A stretch of DNA of 64,000 nucleotides from NCBI RefSeq assembly GCF_014838715.1, contig NZ_CP061947.1:4702001-4766000 (forward strand). The letters are read 5' to 3'. Below, piece after piece: positions 1 through 8,446 of this stretch. A program made the position numbers and the translations under genes. Numbering within the stretch: position 1 is the stretch's first letter; each line of letters starts with the position of its first letter. The stretch is from Algoriphagus sp. Y33 (GTDB lineage Bacteria > Bacteroidota > Bacteroidia > Cytophagales > Cyclobacteriaceae). Under the pieces are notes generated by a model. It saw only the letters and a list, made by a program, of their open reading frames with translations, was not told the origin of the DNA and ran no database searches.

Positions 1-1320
1 TTTGGCGACGGCCATGTCTTTCAGTACAATCGCCTTCTGATATAAATTATCATCCTTCAATCTGATACCGATTTTTGCGGCAGCGCATGCTCCTGCCCAG
101 TGAAATAAGAAGGTGTAGCAATGCTCTTGTGCAAGATTTCTAAATTCCCAAAGTCCGGCATCTTTCTCATTCATAGTTGCTTCGATCTTATCGAGCAAAT
201 TCATAATCATAGGTTTTGAACTGCTTCTCTCTTCTTCAGTGAAACGCTGATCAGAATAAAGAGGCAATAACGACACCAATACCTGACCATATAAGTCATT
301 CTGAATATGTGTATATGCTTGATTCCCAAAACGAACAGGCTTATTATCCAAATAACCGGCAAGTTCGGAGATTTCTTCAGTCAATAGCGAATCACCGGTG
401 ATCGAATAAAGTGGCTGGTAACGCCCATCAGAACCGGTCTTTAAGTTGTGAATAAATTCAAAATACTTCTCCAGCTCCTCGAAGTGCCCCAGACTATTAA
501 AACAGGTAAGCGTGTAATAGCTGTCACGGATCCAGCAATAGCGGTAATCCCAGTTCCGGGTAGATTCCGGTGACTCCGGTAAGCTTGTGGTAGAAGCGGC
601 GATGATTGCACCGGTGTCCTCGTACTGGTGGATTTTGAGGATCAATGCAGATCGAAGTACGAGCTTCTGATGAAAATTGGAGATACTAGTAGACTTAACC
701 CATTCCTGCCAGTAGCTTGTGGTGGCCTGAAGAAACCGCTCAGAAGTAGTTTCGATTGGAGCTTCTAGCGGTCTACCGTAGGTAAGCACCAAATAAACCG
801 GCTTATTCAAAGAAAATGCCTTTCCATCCATAATATAGCTCAGTGGCGCGTTGGTGGACAATCTCAACTCTTGATCTGTATCCATAAACCGAATATGATT
901 GCTCCCCATACTGGCTTTTAGCAATCTAGAACCACGTTCCGAGGAAGGCTGGCATTTGATGAGAATTTTGGGAGAACCCGAGACCGCTTCGATCTTTCTG
1001 ATCAACATTAGAGGCTTATAGTATCGGTCAAAGTTCTTGAATCTGGGCGCAAAATCAGTGACCGAATAACTATCCTCGCCAGATACTACGGTAGTCTTTA
1101 GGACATTCGTGTTTTCGAGATAAACTTGGGAGGAAGTAAAATCATCAGCTTCAGGATGTATTGTGAACTCTCCACCTTTCTTCCTGTCAAGCATTCCCCC
1201 AAAAATAAAGTCAGAATCAAATCTTGGCAAGCACATCCAGCTTATATTGGTGTCCAGTTCCACATGGGCGATATAGGCACAGTTGCCTATCACCCCACTT
1301 CCATAGGTATGTTTTTTCAT
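1..1320 (-). CDS. Glycoside hydrolase family 15 protein (glucoamylase/trehalase-like), 3' end cut by window
   Basis: Reading the minus strand from the ATG at 1320 gives 440 codons that run open to the left edge, so the C-terminus is missing. The protein begins MKKHTYGSGVIGN and soon reaches WMCLPRFDSDFIFGGMLD, the usual N-terminal signature of bacterial GH15 proteins. Further in comes RNWDYRYCWIRDSYYTLT, which matches the GH15 (alpha/alpha)6-barrel motif RNWDYRxCWxRD. The family hydrolyses alpha-glucosidic bonds (glucoamylase or trehalase activity). No signal peptide is visible, so a cytoplasmic role in trehalose or glycogen turnover is likely, but the substrate cannot be read from sequence. 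The start codon directly abuts dispersed repeat copy A1. The general acid and base lie in or near the missing half and were not checked. Confidence 0.88.
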   Translation of the reverse strand, partial: MKKHTYGSGVIGNCAYIAHVELDTNISWMCLPRFDSDFIFGGMLDRKKGGEFTIHPEADDFTSSQVYLENTNVLKTTVVSGEDSYSVTDFAPRFKNFDRYYKPLMLIRKIEAVSGSPKILIKCQPSSERGSRLLKASMGSNHIRFMDTDQELRLSTNAPLSYIMDGKAFSLNKPVYLVLTYGRPLEAPIETTSERFLQATTSYWQEWVKSTSISNFHQKLVLRSALILKIHQYEDTGAIIAASTTSLPESPESTRNWDYRYCWIRDSYYTLTCFNSLGHFEELEKYFEFIHNLKTGSDGRYQPLYSITGDSLLTEEISELAGYLDNKPVRFGNQAYTHIQNDLYGQVLVSLLPLYSDQRFTEEERSSSKPMIMNLLDKIEATMNEKDAGLWEFRNLAQEHCYTFLFHWAGACAAAKIGIRLKDDNLYQKAIVLKDMAVAK

Positions 1321-1412
1321 CTGTTTATAATTTGATTTTCAATGGTCATATGGAATCTCGCACGGTTTATAATCATCCCACTGTGTCTCGACTTCGACAT
1401 GCTCGATTTCAT
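1321..1412 (+). repeat. Dispersed leader-element repeat, copy A1
   Basis: Starts immediately next to the start codon of the GH15 gene (complement of ATG, then CTGTTTATAATTTGATTTTC). It contains the family core GGAATCTCGCA and ends in CATGCTCGATTTCAT. Read in the sense of the GH15 gene it supplies the last bases before ATG (CAAATTATAAACAG). The same head, core and tail recur at 1413, 17481, 40369, 48875 and 54034. No ORF is supported inside it. Confidence 0.75.
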
Positions 1413-1524
1413 CTGTTTATTTTTGTTTTTCAACGCTCACCCCGATTAGTCGGGACAGGCTATGGAATCTCGCATAGTTTACAATTGTCCTTGTGAGTAT
1501 AGGACATGAAATGCTCGATATCAT
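1413..1524 (+). repeat. Dispersed leader-element repeat, copy A2 (tandem to A1)
   Basis: Begins CTGTTTATTTTTGTTTTTC directly after the terminal CAT of copy A1, just as A1 begins directly after the complement of a start codon. It contains GATTAGTCGGGACAGGC, the core TATGGAATCTCGCATAG and the tail ATGCTCGATATCAT. This copy most resembles copy C at 48875, which has the same GATTAGTCGGGGCAGGC block on the other strand. Confidence 0.7.
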
Positions 1525-1636
1525 TAAAGTCAGTTTGAATTTGAAAAGTACGGGCTTTTTTGGGTCAAGTGTCAAGAAAAGAAAAAAGGGAACAGAATGC
1601 AAAAATCCTGCCCCCTAATGAAGTTTTGAAATGCAG

Positions 1637-1950
1637 TTAATAATCAAATCTCACTAGGTTGGATTCGCAATCCATGGTGACTCCATAGATAACTCTGTTC
1701 TCTTCCTCCACCACAAGGCAGAATAATGGGTAGTTCAGCTGATATTGATTCTGAATGTTAACGTTATAGTCAAATTCAAATTATCCGGGTCATTACGTTC
1801 CTGATAGGATTTGCCCTCTTGTCTTTTTCCCCAAACTAGCTCAATGGGCGAAGGCAAATCCTCTTCCGTTAAGTAAATAGTACTATCAGAAACTTTTTGC
1901 TCACAGGCGCAAAAAAAAGCATCGTAGGATTCGAAAAACACTAGCGTCAA
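1637..1950 (-). pseudogene. Frameshifted small ORF remnant, unknown family
   Basis: Two minus-strand frames appear to be one broken gene. From about 1950 a frame without an ATG (first possible start TTG) reads FFESYDAFFCACEQKVSD and continues to QERNDPDN. About 1785 it slips, and the second frame continues FEFDYNVNIQNQYQLNYPLF to the stop at 1637. Both halves have coding-like composition and join into roughly 105 residues. The 5' end runs into repeat copy 1 of a second family at 1958, so the gene seems to lack its start as well as carrying an indel. I do not recognise the family. A sequencing error at about 1785 would explain the frameshift equally well. Confidence 0.4.
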
Positions 1951-1957
1951 TGTGTGC

Positions 1958-2031
1958 CACTTCAGTCTTCTGTCATCGGTCTTCCATCCGTTGAAGCAAA
2001 GGAGATGCTACTATTAGTATCATTTCGGATC
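1958..2031. repeat. Second dispersed repeat family, copy 1
   Basis: Begins CACTTCAGTCTTCTGTCATC and ends near CATTTCGGATC. It aligns in order with the segment at 3540-3632: shared CACTTC, GTCATCGGTC, GGTCTTC, AAGCAAAG, AGATnnTnnT and TCATTT blocks, apart from an extra GC-rich palindrome in the other copy. It sits 25 bp downstream of the nadD stop codon. Confidence 0.55.
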
Positions 2032-2055
2032 CCCATATTCAATAGATTACAACAC

Positions 2056-2622
2056 TCACACATACAGCTTCTTATCCCGGATATAATCCGCCACTCCATC
2101 AGGAAGCAGGTATTTTACAGACTTGCCTTCGATAATGGATTTACGGATAAAAGTTGCCGAAATATCCAGCAATGGTGCATCGATCAACTTGATATTCGGA
2201 TGTTCGAAAGCCTTCGCTTCACCAGGACGTGGATAGACGAAGATCTCATAATTGTCCAAGATGGTCTGATAGTTCTTCCAACGCTTAAGCTGGGTAAGAT
2301 TGTCCGAACCCAAAAACAAACAAAACTGATGCTGTGGATACTGGTCGGTAAGATACGCAAGCGTATCTATGGTATAACTTGGTTTGGGCATAGAGAACTC
2401 CGCATCCGAAGCACGAAAATGAAAATTGTCTTCGATTGCCAGCTCCACCATTCGCAGTCTGTCAAACTCATGAATTAAAGACTGTCGTTTTTTTAGGGGA
2501 TTTTGAGGGCTTACCACAAACCAAACCTGATCCAAATCTGTACGGTCATGTAGCGTGTCGGCAATAATCAGATGGCCAATATGGATGGGATTAAAGGAAC
2601 CGAAGTAAAGACCGATTTTCAA
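2056..2622 (-). CDS. nadD: Nicotinate-nucleotide adenylyltransferase
   Basis: This 188-residue protein adenylates nicotinate mononucleotide to deamido-NAD in NAD biosynthesis in the cytoplasm. The N-terminus MKIGLYFGSFNPIHIGHLII carries the nucleotidyltransferase signature GxFxPxHxGH. The C-terminal part has DISATFIRKS, the family ISxTxxR motif. Length is normal. The start is a TTG four bases after the gmk stop, because no ATG is available before the conserved KIGLYFGSF. It is probably co-transcribed with gmk. A copy of the second repeat family follows the stop. Confidence 0.95.
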   Translation of the reverse strand: MKIGLYFGSFNPIHIGHLIIADTLHDRTDLDQVWFVVSPQNPLKKRQSLIHEFDRLRMVELAIEDNFHFRASDAEFSMPKPSYTIDTLAYLTDQYPQHQFCLFLGSDNLTQLKRWKNYQTILDNYEIFVYPRPGEAKAFEHPNIKLIDAPLLDISATFIRKSIIEGKSVKYLLPDGVADYIRDKKLYV

Positions 2623-2626
2623 AATG

Positions 2627-3199
2627 CTATCTGGATAAAAATTCGCTCACCAGATATTCAGCTTCCGCACTGGACTTCTCAAAATCGTCATTCACGACAG
2701 TAACGTCAAACTGCGGCTCAAATTTCGATTCGAACTGAGCTTTGAACAAACGTCGGGAAAGGGATTCTTCTGTCTCTGTACCACGGTCATTTAGCCGCTC
2801 AGCCAGCACATCGAGATTGGGTACCTTTACAAAAATCGCCAAAGCCTGCTCTCCAAAGTACTTTTTCAGAGCAAGTCCGCCCTTCACATCCACATCGAAA
2901 ATCACTGCCTTGCCAGACTCCCAAATACGCTGAATTTCCTCTTTGAGCGTACCATAGAAATTGCCCGCATAGACCTCTTCCCACTCGATAAATGCGTCCT
3001 CGTCTATTTTTTTGATGAATTCCTCCTGAGAGAGAAAGTAGTAATCTTTGCCATGAACCTCATGTCGCCCACGCTTGTCACGTGTACAGGCAGAAATAGA
3101 AAATCCCAAATTTGGGATGGTTTGAATCAGATGCTTCACTAAAGAAGTCTTCCCCGATCCGGAAGGAGCAGAAAAAATAATTGCTTTACCTGTCGTCAT
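2627..3199 (-). CDS. gmk: Guanylate kinase
   Basis: The 190-residue protein phosphorylates GMP to GDP with ATP. The P-loop SAPSGSGKTSLVKHL lies at residues 9-23. The GMP-binding stretch follows around residues 35-80, with TRDKRGRHEVHGKDYYFLS. The lid and C-terminal helices have the expected spacing, including LNDRGTETEESLSRR. It ends four bases before the nadD start and begins two bases after the stop of the anti-sigma-like gene, so the three are likely one transcript. Confidence 0.96.
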   Translation of the reverse strand: MTTGKAIIFSAPSGSGKTSLVKHLIQTIPNLGFSISACTRDKRGRHEVHGKDYYFLSQEEFIKKIDEDAFIEWEEVYAGNFYGTLKEEIQRIWESGKAVIFDVDVKGGLALKKYFGEQALAIFVKVPNLDVLAERLNDRGTETEESLSRRLFKAQFESKFEPQFDVTVVNDDFEKSSAEAEYLVSEFLSR

Positions 3200-3201
3200 G
3201 G

Positions 3202-3474
3202 CTATTTAATATCCTGAATCTTCTGGCGTATACAGTCAGCCAATTCAGTAGGCACAGCGTGTTTGGTGCATTTTGTTTTCAATACATCACGGATAGCTTG
3301 TTCCAAATGGTAATGTTCAAAGCATGGTTGGCACTTGGCTAACTTTTCTCTCAAGACTTCCTTGCCGGAATCTTTCAGGTCTCCGTCCAAAATACTTTCA
3401 AGCAGCTCGAAGCATTTGCTCTCGTCGCTGCATTGCCTCTTTCGCTCTCCAGATGGTTTATCATTCATTTCCAT
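3202..3474 (-). CDS. Putative anti-sigma factor (ZAS/zf-HC2-like)
   Basis: A 90-residue soluble protein with the helix-loop-Cys arrangement of small zinc-binding anti-sigma factors: CFELLESILDGDL near the N-terminus, then REKLAKCQPCFEHYHLEQ, then KTKCTKHAVP. In the canonical Hx3Cx2C motif the His position is Lys here (KLAKCQPC), while a nearby HYH might substitute. It lies just downstream of an ECF sigma factor, which fits RsrA-type regulation of that factor by binding or redox state. The function is inferred from pattern and neighbourhood. The fold is fairly likely, the partner less certain. Confidence 0.65.
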   Translation of the reverse strand: MEMNDKPSGERKRQCSDESKCFELLESILDGDLKDSGKEVLREKLAKCQPCFEHYHLEQAIRDVLKTKCTKHAVPTELADCIRQKIQDIK

Positions 3475-3539
3475 GGGTAATTATTCTTTAATAAGTATCA
3501 GCTTTGTTGCCACTTATTTATAAACTATATCATTCAGGC

Positions 3540-3632
3540 CACTTCGGTCATCGGTCATTCCCGCCTGTCGGGTAGGGGTCTTCGTTCCAAGAAAGCAAAG
3601 AAGATAATCTTAATGGCATCATTTAGGCGATC
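3540..3632. repeat. Second dispersed repeat family, copy 2
   Basis: Lies in the 167 bp between the anti-sigma start and the sigma-factor stop. It starts CACTTCGGTCATCGGTCATT, contains the small palindrome CCCGCCTGTCGGG, then GGTCTTCGTTCC, AAAGCAAAGAAGAT and CATTTAGGCGATC. It aligns with 1958-2031. Both copies sit within about 30 bp downstream of a minus-strand stop codon. Confidence 0.55.
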
Positions 3633-3641
3633 ACTTTTTTA

Positions 3642-4244
3642 CTATTCCTCCTCTTCATCTTCGTCTGTATTGTATCCCATATTGTGGGCATATCCTTGAA
3701 GTTTTTCTTTCAAAAGATTTCTTGCGCGGTGCAATCTGGATCTCACCGTTCCGATAGGAATATCCAGAATCTTGGCCATCTCCTCATAAGTGAACCCTTC
3801 TAAGTCACACAAGATAATCACTGTGCGAAAATCCACTGCAAGGCTATTAAGGGCATTAGAGATCTCATCACCGAGCATATCCTTGACGGATTCTGCCCTG
3901 AGATCGCTAGTACTTTGGTAGTGAACATCATCCGAGTTGTAATAAGTTTCAACTTCCTGATAATCTACCTTCGTAGGTTGCTTGGATTTCTTCCTGTACT
4001 CATTGATAAAGCTGTTTTTCAAAATTCTAAAAAGCCAAGCTTTAGCATTGGTACCCTGCTCAAATGAGTTGATAAAACGATAGGCTTTCAGGTAAGTGTC
4101 CTGTACAAGATCTTTTGCATCATCTTCATCGAAGGTGAGCCTGTAGCCAAAATTGTACATTGAGTCTATGTGTGGCATAAACTCCCCATCGAAGATGGCA
4201 TTTTTCTCTTCCTGAGAATATTTTCTGCGCTGAACTTCCGACAT
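3642..4244 (-). CDS. ECF-type sigma-70 family RNA polymerase sigma factor
   Basis: The 200-residue protein directs RNA polymerase to a specific promoter set. Region 2 is around residues 25-95, with DEDDAKDLVQDTYLKAYRF. Region 4 is around residues 130-185, with DLEGFTYEEMAKILDIPIGT followed by VRSRLHRARNLLKEKL, the helix-turn-helix that reads the -35-like element. I chose the ATG at 4244, three codons inside the longest frame, which begins with TTG. An acidic tail (DEDEEEE) ends the protein. The anti-sigma-like gene downstream is the likely regulator. Confidence 0.9.
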   Translation of the reverse strand: MSEVQRRKYSQEEKNAIFDGEFMPHIDSMYNFGYRLTFDEDDAKDLVQDTYLKAYRFINSFEQGTNAKAWLFRILKNSFINEYRKKSKQPTKVDYQEVETYYNSDDVHYQSTSDLRAESVKDMLGDEISNALNSLAVDFRTVIILCDLEGFTYEEMAKILDIPIGTVRSRLHRARNLLKEKLQGYAHNMGYNTDEDEEEE

Positions 4245-4368
4245 AAGTCCCAAAAGTAATGATTGGGTGAATTTATAACTAGGAATTGGAAAGAATTCAG
4301 GTGATTTCGTTTATTTTGTTGTATGGTTTGGCTCTTTACAGCCACAGATTCCCCAGCGACACACCGTT

Positions 4369-5208
4369 ATGTTTTTCTTTAGACTGCTTTCAAGGCTTCC
4401 TTTGCCTGTTCTATACCTGTTTTCAGATCTGCTCTATCTTATAGCCAGATATGTGATCAGCTACCGCAAAAAGGTTATTGACGAGAATCTGCGCTATGCG
4501 TTTCCTCAGAAAACTCCTCTAGAACGGAAAAAAATAAGAAATAAATTTTACCGAAACTTCACCGATGCTTTTTTTGCCGAGACGATAAAAATGCTGACAA
4601 TCTCCGAGAAGGAACTCAAGCAAAGATTTCAAGTGATCAATCAAGACCTTGTTGATAATCCTGTAAAAAGCGGTAAAAGTTCGCTAATGATGGCTGGTCA
4701 TGTGTTTAATTGGGAAATGGCAATTCTCGGAGTAGCGCTGAATACTGAAGTGACAGCAGAAACCGTTTACCTCAAGCTGAACAATTCATTCTTCAACAAC
4801 CTCATGTTGAAGATCAGAACTCATTTCGGAGGAGTAATGACAGAAAAAAGCGCATTCAGACGCAGTATGATCACTATGAGAGGCACTCCTAGAATCGTCC
4901 ATCTGGCGGCGGATCAAAGACCGCGTGTATCAGACAGCCGTTATACCAGGGAGTTTATGAACAGACCCGCATTGTTTTTCGAAGGCGGAGAGGTTTTGGC
5001 CAAGAAAATGGACCTACCCGTTTTCTTTGGAACAATGACCAAAATAAAACGGGGACATTACAGGTTTGAATTCTCTCCTTTGGCCACTCCGCCTTATATA
5101 GACCATACTCAGCATAGTATCACAGATGAATTTTGCCGGAGACTGGAGGACAATATCCGCGCACAACCGGATCTATACCTATGGAGTCATAAGCGCTGGA
5201 AAATTTAA
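4369..5208 (+). CDS. Lysophospholipid/lipid A acyltransferase (LpxL/HtrB family)
   Basis: The 279-residue protein has an N-terminal membrane anchor (about residues 5-30, FFRLLSRLPLPVLYLFSDLL) and the acyltransferase motif GHVFNWE around residue 105, i.e. the family HxxxxE/D active site. A second block, HLAADQRPR, matches the conserved ADQ segment of LpxL homologues. The family transfers a secondary acyl chain to lipid A precursors at the inner membrane. Length is close to the usual 290-310. It is transcribed divergently from the sigma-factor gene and is the first gene of the plus-strand block. Confidence 0.88.
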   Translation: MFFFRLLSRLPLPVLYLFSDLLYLIARYVISYRKKVIDENLRYAFPQKTPLERKKIRNKFYRNFTDAFFAETIKMLTISEKELKQRFQVINQDLVDNPVKSGKSSLMMAGHVFNWEMAILGVALNTEVTAETVYLKLNNSFFNNLMLKIRTHFGGVMTEKSAFRRSMITMRGTPRIVHLAADQRPRVSDSRYTREFMNRPALFFEGGEVLAKKMDLPVFFGTMTKIKRGHYRFEFSPLATPPYIDHTQHSITDEFCRRLEDNIRAQPDLYLWSHKRWKI

Positions 5209-5443
5209 ATTGAAAGAATTCGGCGGATTGGAAAATTGAAAGAGGGAGAGAATTTGTCCGTTGTGACGAATTAAAAGATTTCCCAAATCTAATCTTGCTC
5301 GTCTCTCAGCAAGTTGGTTTCTTGAACTTTATTACCTGAGTATTGTTGCTTTTTCTAGCTTCATGGCTCTTGAATCTCAAATCTAGATACTAGTTACTTG
5401 ATACTTTAGTGATCTTGTATCCAGCATCTTGCTTCTAAATAAA

Positions 5444-7711
5444 ATGGATTATCTCGAAAGTTTAAACCCGGAGCAGCGATTGGCTGTAGAACACACAGAT
5501 GGCCCCGTCATGATCATCGCAGGAGCGGGATCAGGCAAAACCCGTGTACTCACCTACCGCATCGCCCATTTGATATATGCCAAAGGCGTAGATGCCTTTA
5601 ATATTTTATCGCTGACCTTTACCAACAAAGCGGCGGCAGAAATGCGCCACAGGATTGAATCTCTGGCAGGCTTGGAAGCCAGAAACACCTGGATGGGTAC
5701 TTTTCACTCCGTGTTTGCAAAAATCCTAAGAGTGGAAGCTCCCAAAATTGGATACCCCTCCAATTTCACCATATATGATTCCGATGATTCCAAGTCGCTT
5801 ATCCGTACAATCGTAAAAGAAATGCGTCTGGACGACAAGGTCTATAAAGCCAACGCTGTGCTTTCCAGAATTTCCGGAGCCAAAAACCGGCTAATTTCCT
5901 GGAAAGTGTATCAGGACGATCCATTTGTGAAAGCCGATGATGAAGCTGCCATGAAGCCCAAAATGGGTGAAATCTACCAGCGCTATCAAGACAGGCTTTT
6001 CAAAGCCGGTGCCATGGACTTTGATGATTTGCTTTTCAATACCAACATCCTATTCCGAGACCATGCCGACGTGCTAAACAAATACCAACAACGCTTCCGG
6101 TATGTGATGGTGGATGAGTTTCAGGATACAAACCTCTCCCAATACCTGATCACCAAAAAGCTGGCCGCCGTTCATCAAAACATCTGCGTGGTTGGTGACG
6201 ATGCACAAAGTATTTATGCTTTCCGGGGTGCGGATATCCAAAACATTCTGAATTTCGAAAAGGATTATCCGGATTTATTTGTCGTGAAACTGGAGCAAAA
6301 TTACCGCTCTACCAAAACGATAGTAGAAGCTGCCAATTCTATTATTGATAAAAACAAAGCGCAGCTCAAAAAAAACGTCTGGACTTCAAACGGAGATGGT
6401 GACCTGATCGAATTGGTCAAAGCAAGTACTGATAGTGAAGAAGGAAGAATCGTAGCCTCTACTATTTTCGAAGAAAGAAACACCAAACAGCTCAACAACA
6501 GTGATTTTGCCATTCTCTACAGAACTAACTCCCAGTCAAGAGCGATAGAAGAGGCACTTCGCAAATTGAATTTGACCTACAAGATCGTCGGTGGACTTTC
6601 GTTCTATCAAAGGAAAGAAATCAAGGATCTGATGGCTTATATGCGCTTCACTGTGAACCCCGTGGATGAAGAGGCCTTCAAGCGAATAGTGAACTATCCC
6701 AAGCGTGGAATTGGAGACACCTCGGTAGACAAAATTCTGGTAGCGGCATTTGACCATGATATACCGCTCTGGGAGGTGGTGCAAAATGCGCACAGCTTCA
6801 TTGGAGGCAGAGCAGCGAGTCAATTAGATGACTTTGCCACGATGATCAAAGCATTTAAGATCGAGGTGGAGCGTAAGGATGCGTTCGAAGCAGCCAGCAG
6901 TATTGCCAAGCAAAGTGGACTTCTACGTGAACTCTATGAAGATAAAACCATAGAAGGATTAAACAGGTATGAAAACGTCCAGGAATTGCTTAATGCAATC
7001 AAAGAATATGTGGATAACGAAGAGAATGAGGACAAAAGCTTAGGCTCTTTTCTTCAGGAAATCGCTCTGCTCACCGATAATGACAGGGATAAGGACATGA
7101 CGGATGCCATCACGCTGATGACTATTCACTCCTCAAAAGGCCTGGAGTTTAAACAGGTCTTTGTGGTAGGTATGGAAGAGGATTTGTTTCCCTCTCAGAT
7201 GATGATGCAGAGCCGGGAGGATTTGGAAGAGGAAAGACGGTTGTTTTACGTCGCCGCTACCAGGGCTATGGATAAATTATATTTTACCTATGCACTCACT
7301 CGATATCGCTATGGCCGGTTGCTGAATTGTGAGCCAAGCAGATTCTTGGAAGAAGTCTCTCCGGACTGCATCAAGGTAAACAAACGAGTCGCATCAAAAG
7401 AAATGTCAGGTGCCTTCCGGAAAGAAGGACTGCCTGGGACATCTGAGTCTTCGGGATATATCGGCATCAAGAAGAAACCGGAAACGCGGATGCCCACTGC
7501 GATGAAACTGCACACCCCGAGTCCTGATTTCAAACCTTCGAATACAAACAATCTGCAAGCGGAGCAACTGGTAGAGCATCCCAAGTTCGGCTTCGGAAAA
7601 GTACAAAAGATTGAAACAGAAGGAATTAACCGAAAAGCAACGATTCAATTCGAGCATTTTGGTGAGAAAACATTATTACTTAGCTTTGCGAAGCTCAGAA
7701 TTATAGACTAA
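5444..7711 (+). CDS. ATP-dependent DNA helicase, UvrD/PcrA/Rep type
   Basis: A 755-residue superfamily 1A 3'-5' helicase acting in DNA repair and replication. Motif I is AGAGSGKTRVLTYR near residue 30. Motif II is MVDEFQDTN around residue 225. Motif III-like VVGDDAQSIYAFRGAD follows, and motif VI FYVAATRAMDKLY lies near residue 605. The C-terminal tail carries the PcrA/UvrD-type segment VEHPKFGFGKVQKIE. I start at the ATG at 5444 (MDYLESLNPEQ) rather than a TTG five codons earlier. Size fits PcrA/UvrD. The exact paralogue name is not fixed by sequence alone. Confidence 0.95.
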   Translation: MDYLESLNPEQRLAVEHTDGPVMIIAGAGSGKTRVLTYRIAHLIYAKGVDAFNILSLTFTNKAAAEMRHRIESLAGLEARNTWMGTFHSVFAKILRVEAPKIGYPSNFTIYDSDDSKSLIRTIVKEMRLDDKVYKANAVLSRISGAKNRLISWKVYQDDPFVKADDEAAMKPKMGEIYQRYQDRLFKAGAMDFDDLLFNTNILFRDHADVLNKYQQRFRYVMVDEFQDTNLSQYLITKKLAAVHQNICVVGDDAQSIYAFRGADIQNILNFEKDYPDLFVVKLEQNYRSTKTIVEAANSIIDKNKAQLKKNVWTSNGDGDLIELVKASTDSEEGRIVASTIFEERNTKQLNNSDFAILYRTNSQSRAIEEALRKLNLTYKIVGGLSFYQRKEIKDLMAYMRFTVNPVDEEAFKRIVNYPKRGIGDTSVDKILVAAFDHDIPLWEVVQNAHSFIGGRAASQLDDFATMIKAFKIEVERKDAFEAASSIAKQSGLLRELYEDKTIEGLNRYENVQELLNAIKEYVDNEENEDKSLGSFLQEIALLTDNDRDKDMTDAITLMTIHSSKGLEFKQVFVVGMEEDLFPSQMMMQSREDLEEERRLFYVAATRAMDKLYFTYALTRYRYGRLLNCEPSRFLEEVSPDCIKVNKRVASKEMSGAFRKEGLPGTSESSGYIGIKKKPETRMPTAMKLHTPSPDFKPSNTNNLQAEQLVEHPKFGFGKVQKIETEGINRKATIQFEHFGEKTLLLSFAKLRIID

Positions 7712-7777
7712 TCACTTGCACCCCTGCCTTTTGGTAATTTTTTCATTACCTTAATTAGCGCAAAATAGGGGAGCATT

Positions 7778-8446
7778 ATGGAGCACTTTGAACCAGACAA
7801 ACAAAAACTCATTTTGAAAGAATACGGCAAAAACATTCAACGCCTCGTTGATCATATCACGGCGATTGAGGATCGTGATAAGCGTACCCAAAGCGCATAT
7901 ACTGTAATTGAAATCATCAAGCAGTTAAATCCCACCATCAAACAGGAGAATGACCAAAAGCTTTGGGACGACTTGTACATCATGTCTGATTTCAAGCTGG
8001 ATGTGGACGCTCCTTTCCCTATGCCGGAGAAGGAATTGCTAGGCAAAAAGCCTCTTCCTATCGGCTATCCAAAAGGTGAAGTCAGATTCAAGCACTACGG
8101 TCGAAACATAGAGAAACTAATCGAAGGTGCTATCAAATTGGAAGATGATGAAGAGCAGGAAGCCGCGATTATTTTCATTGGTCAGCTGATGCGAAGCTTC
8201 CACTCTACCTGGAACAGGGAAAATTTTGATGATGCCATAATTCTGGACGACATCAAGACGTTATCCAAAGGCAAATTGCACATCGACTTGGAGAAAGTAA
8301 AAGAAAATGGCTTGTTTGAATCCAATACACACCGTGATTTCAAACCGCCTCTTCAAGAAGAACGCACCAACAGCAAAAACAAAAGGTCAAATCACAACGC
8401 AAAGCGTCGCCCAAATAACGGTCACAATAAAAAACGTAGAAATTAA
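7778..8446 (+). CDS. DUF4290 domain protein
   Basis: A 222-residue protein of the Bacteroidota-specific DUF4290 family, starting LKEYGKNIQRLVDHI shortly after the N-terminus. A second copy of that pattern, KHYGRNIEKLIEGAIKL, is seen around residue 108. The protein is soluble and ends in a basic, Asn/Arg/Lys-rich tail (KNKRSNHNAKRRPNN) that could bind nucleic acid or be disordered. Its stop overlaps the murA start by one base, so translation is probably coupled. The family has no established function that I know of. The constant pairing with murA suggests envelope-related work, which is inference only. Confidence 0.85.
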   Translation: MEHFEPDKQKLILKEYGKNIQRLVDHITAIEDRDKRTQSAYTVIEIIKQLNPTIKQENDQKLWDDLYIMSDFKLDVDAPFPMPEKELLGKKPLPIGYPKGEVRFKHYGRNIEKLIEGAIKLEDDEEQEAAIIFIGQLMRSFHSTWNRENFDDAIILDDIKTLSKGKLHIDLEKVKENGLFESNTHRDFKPPLQEERTNSKNKRSNHNAKRRPNNGHNKKRRN

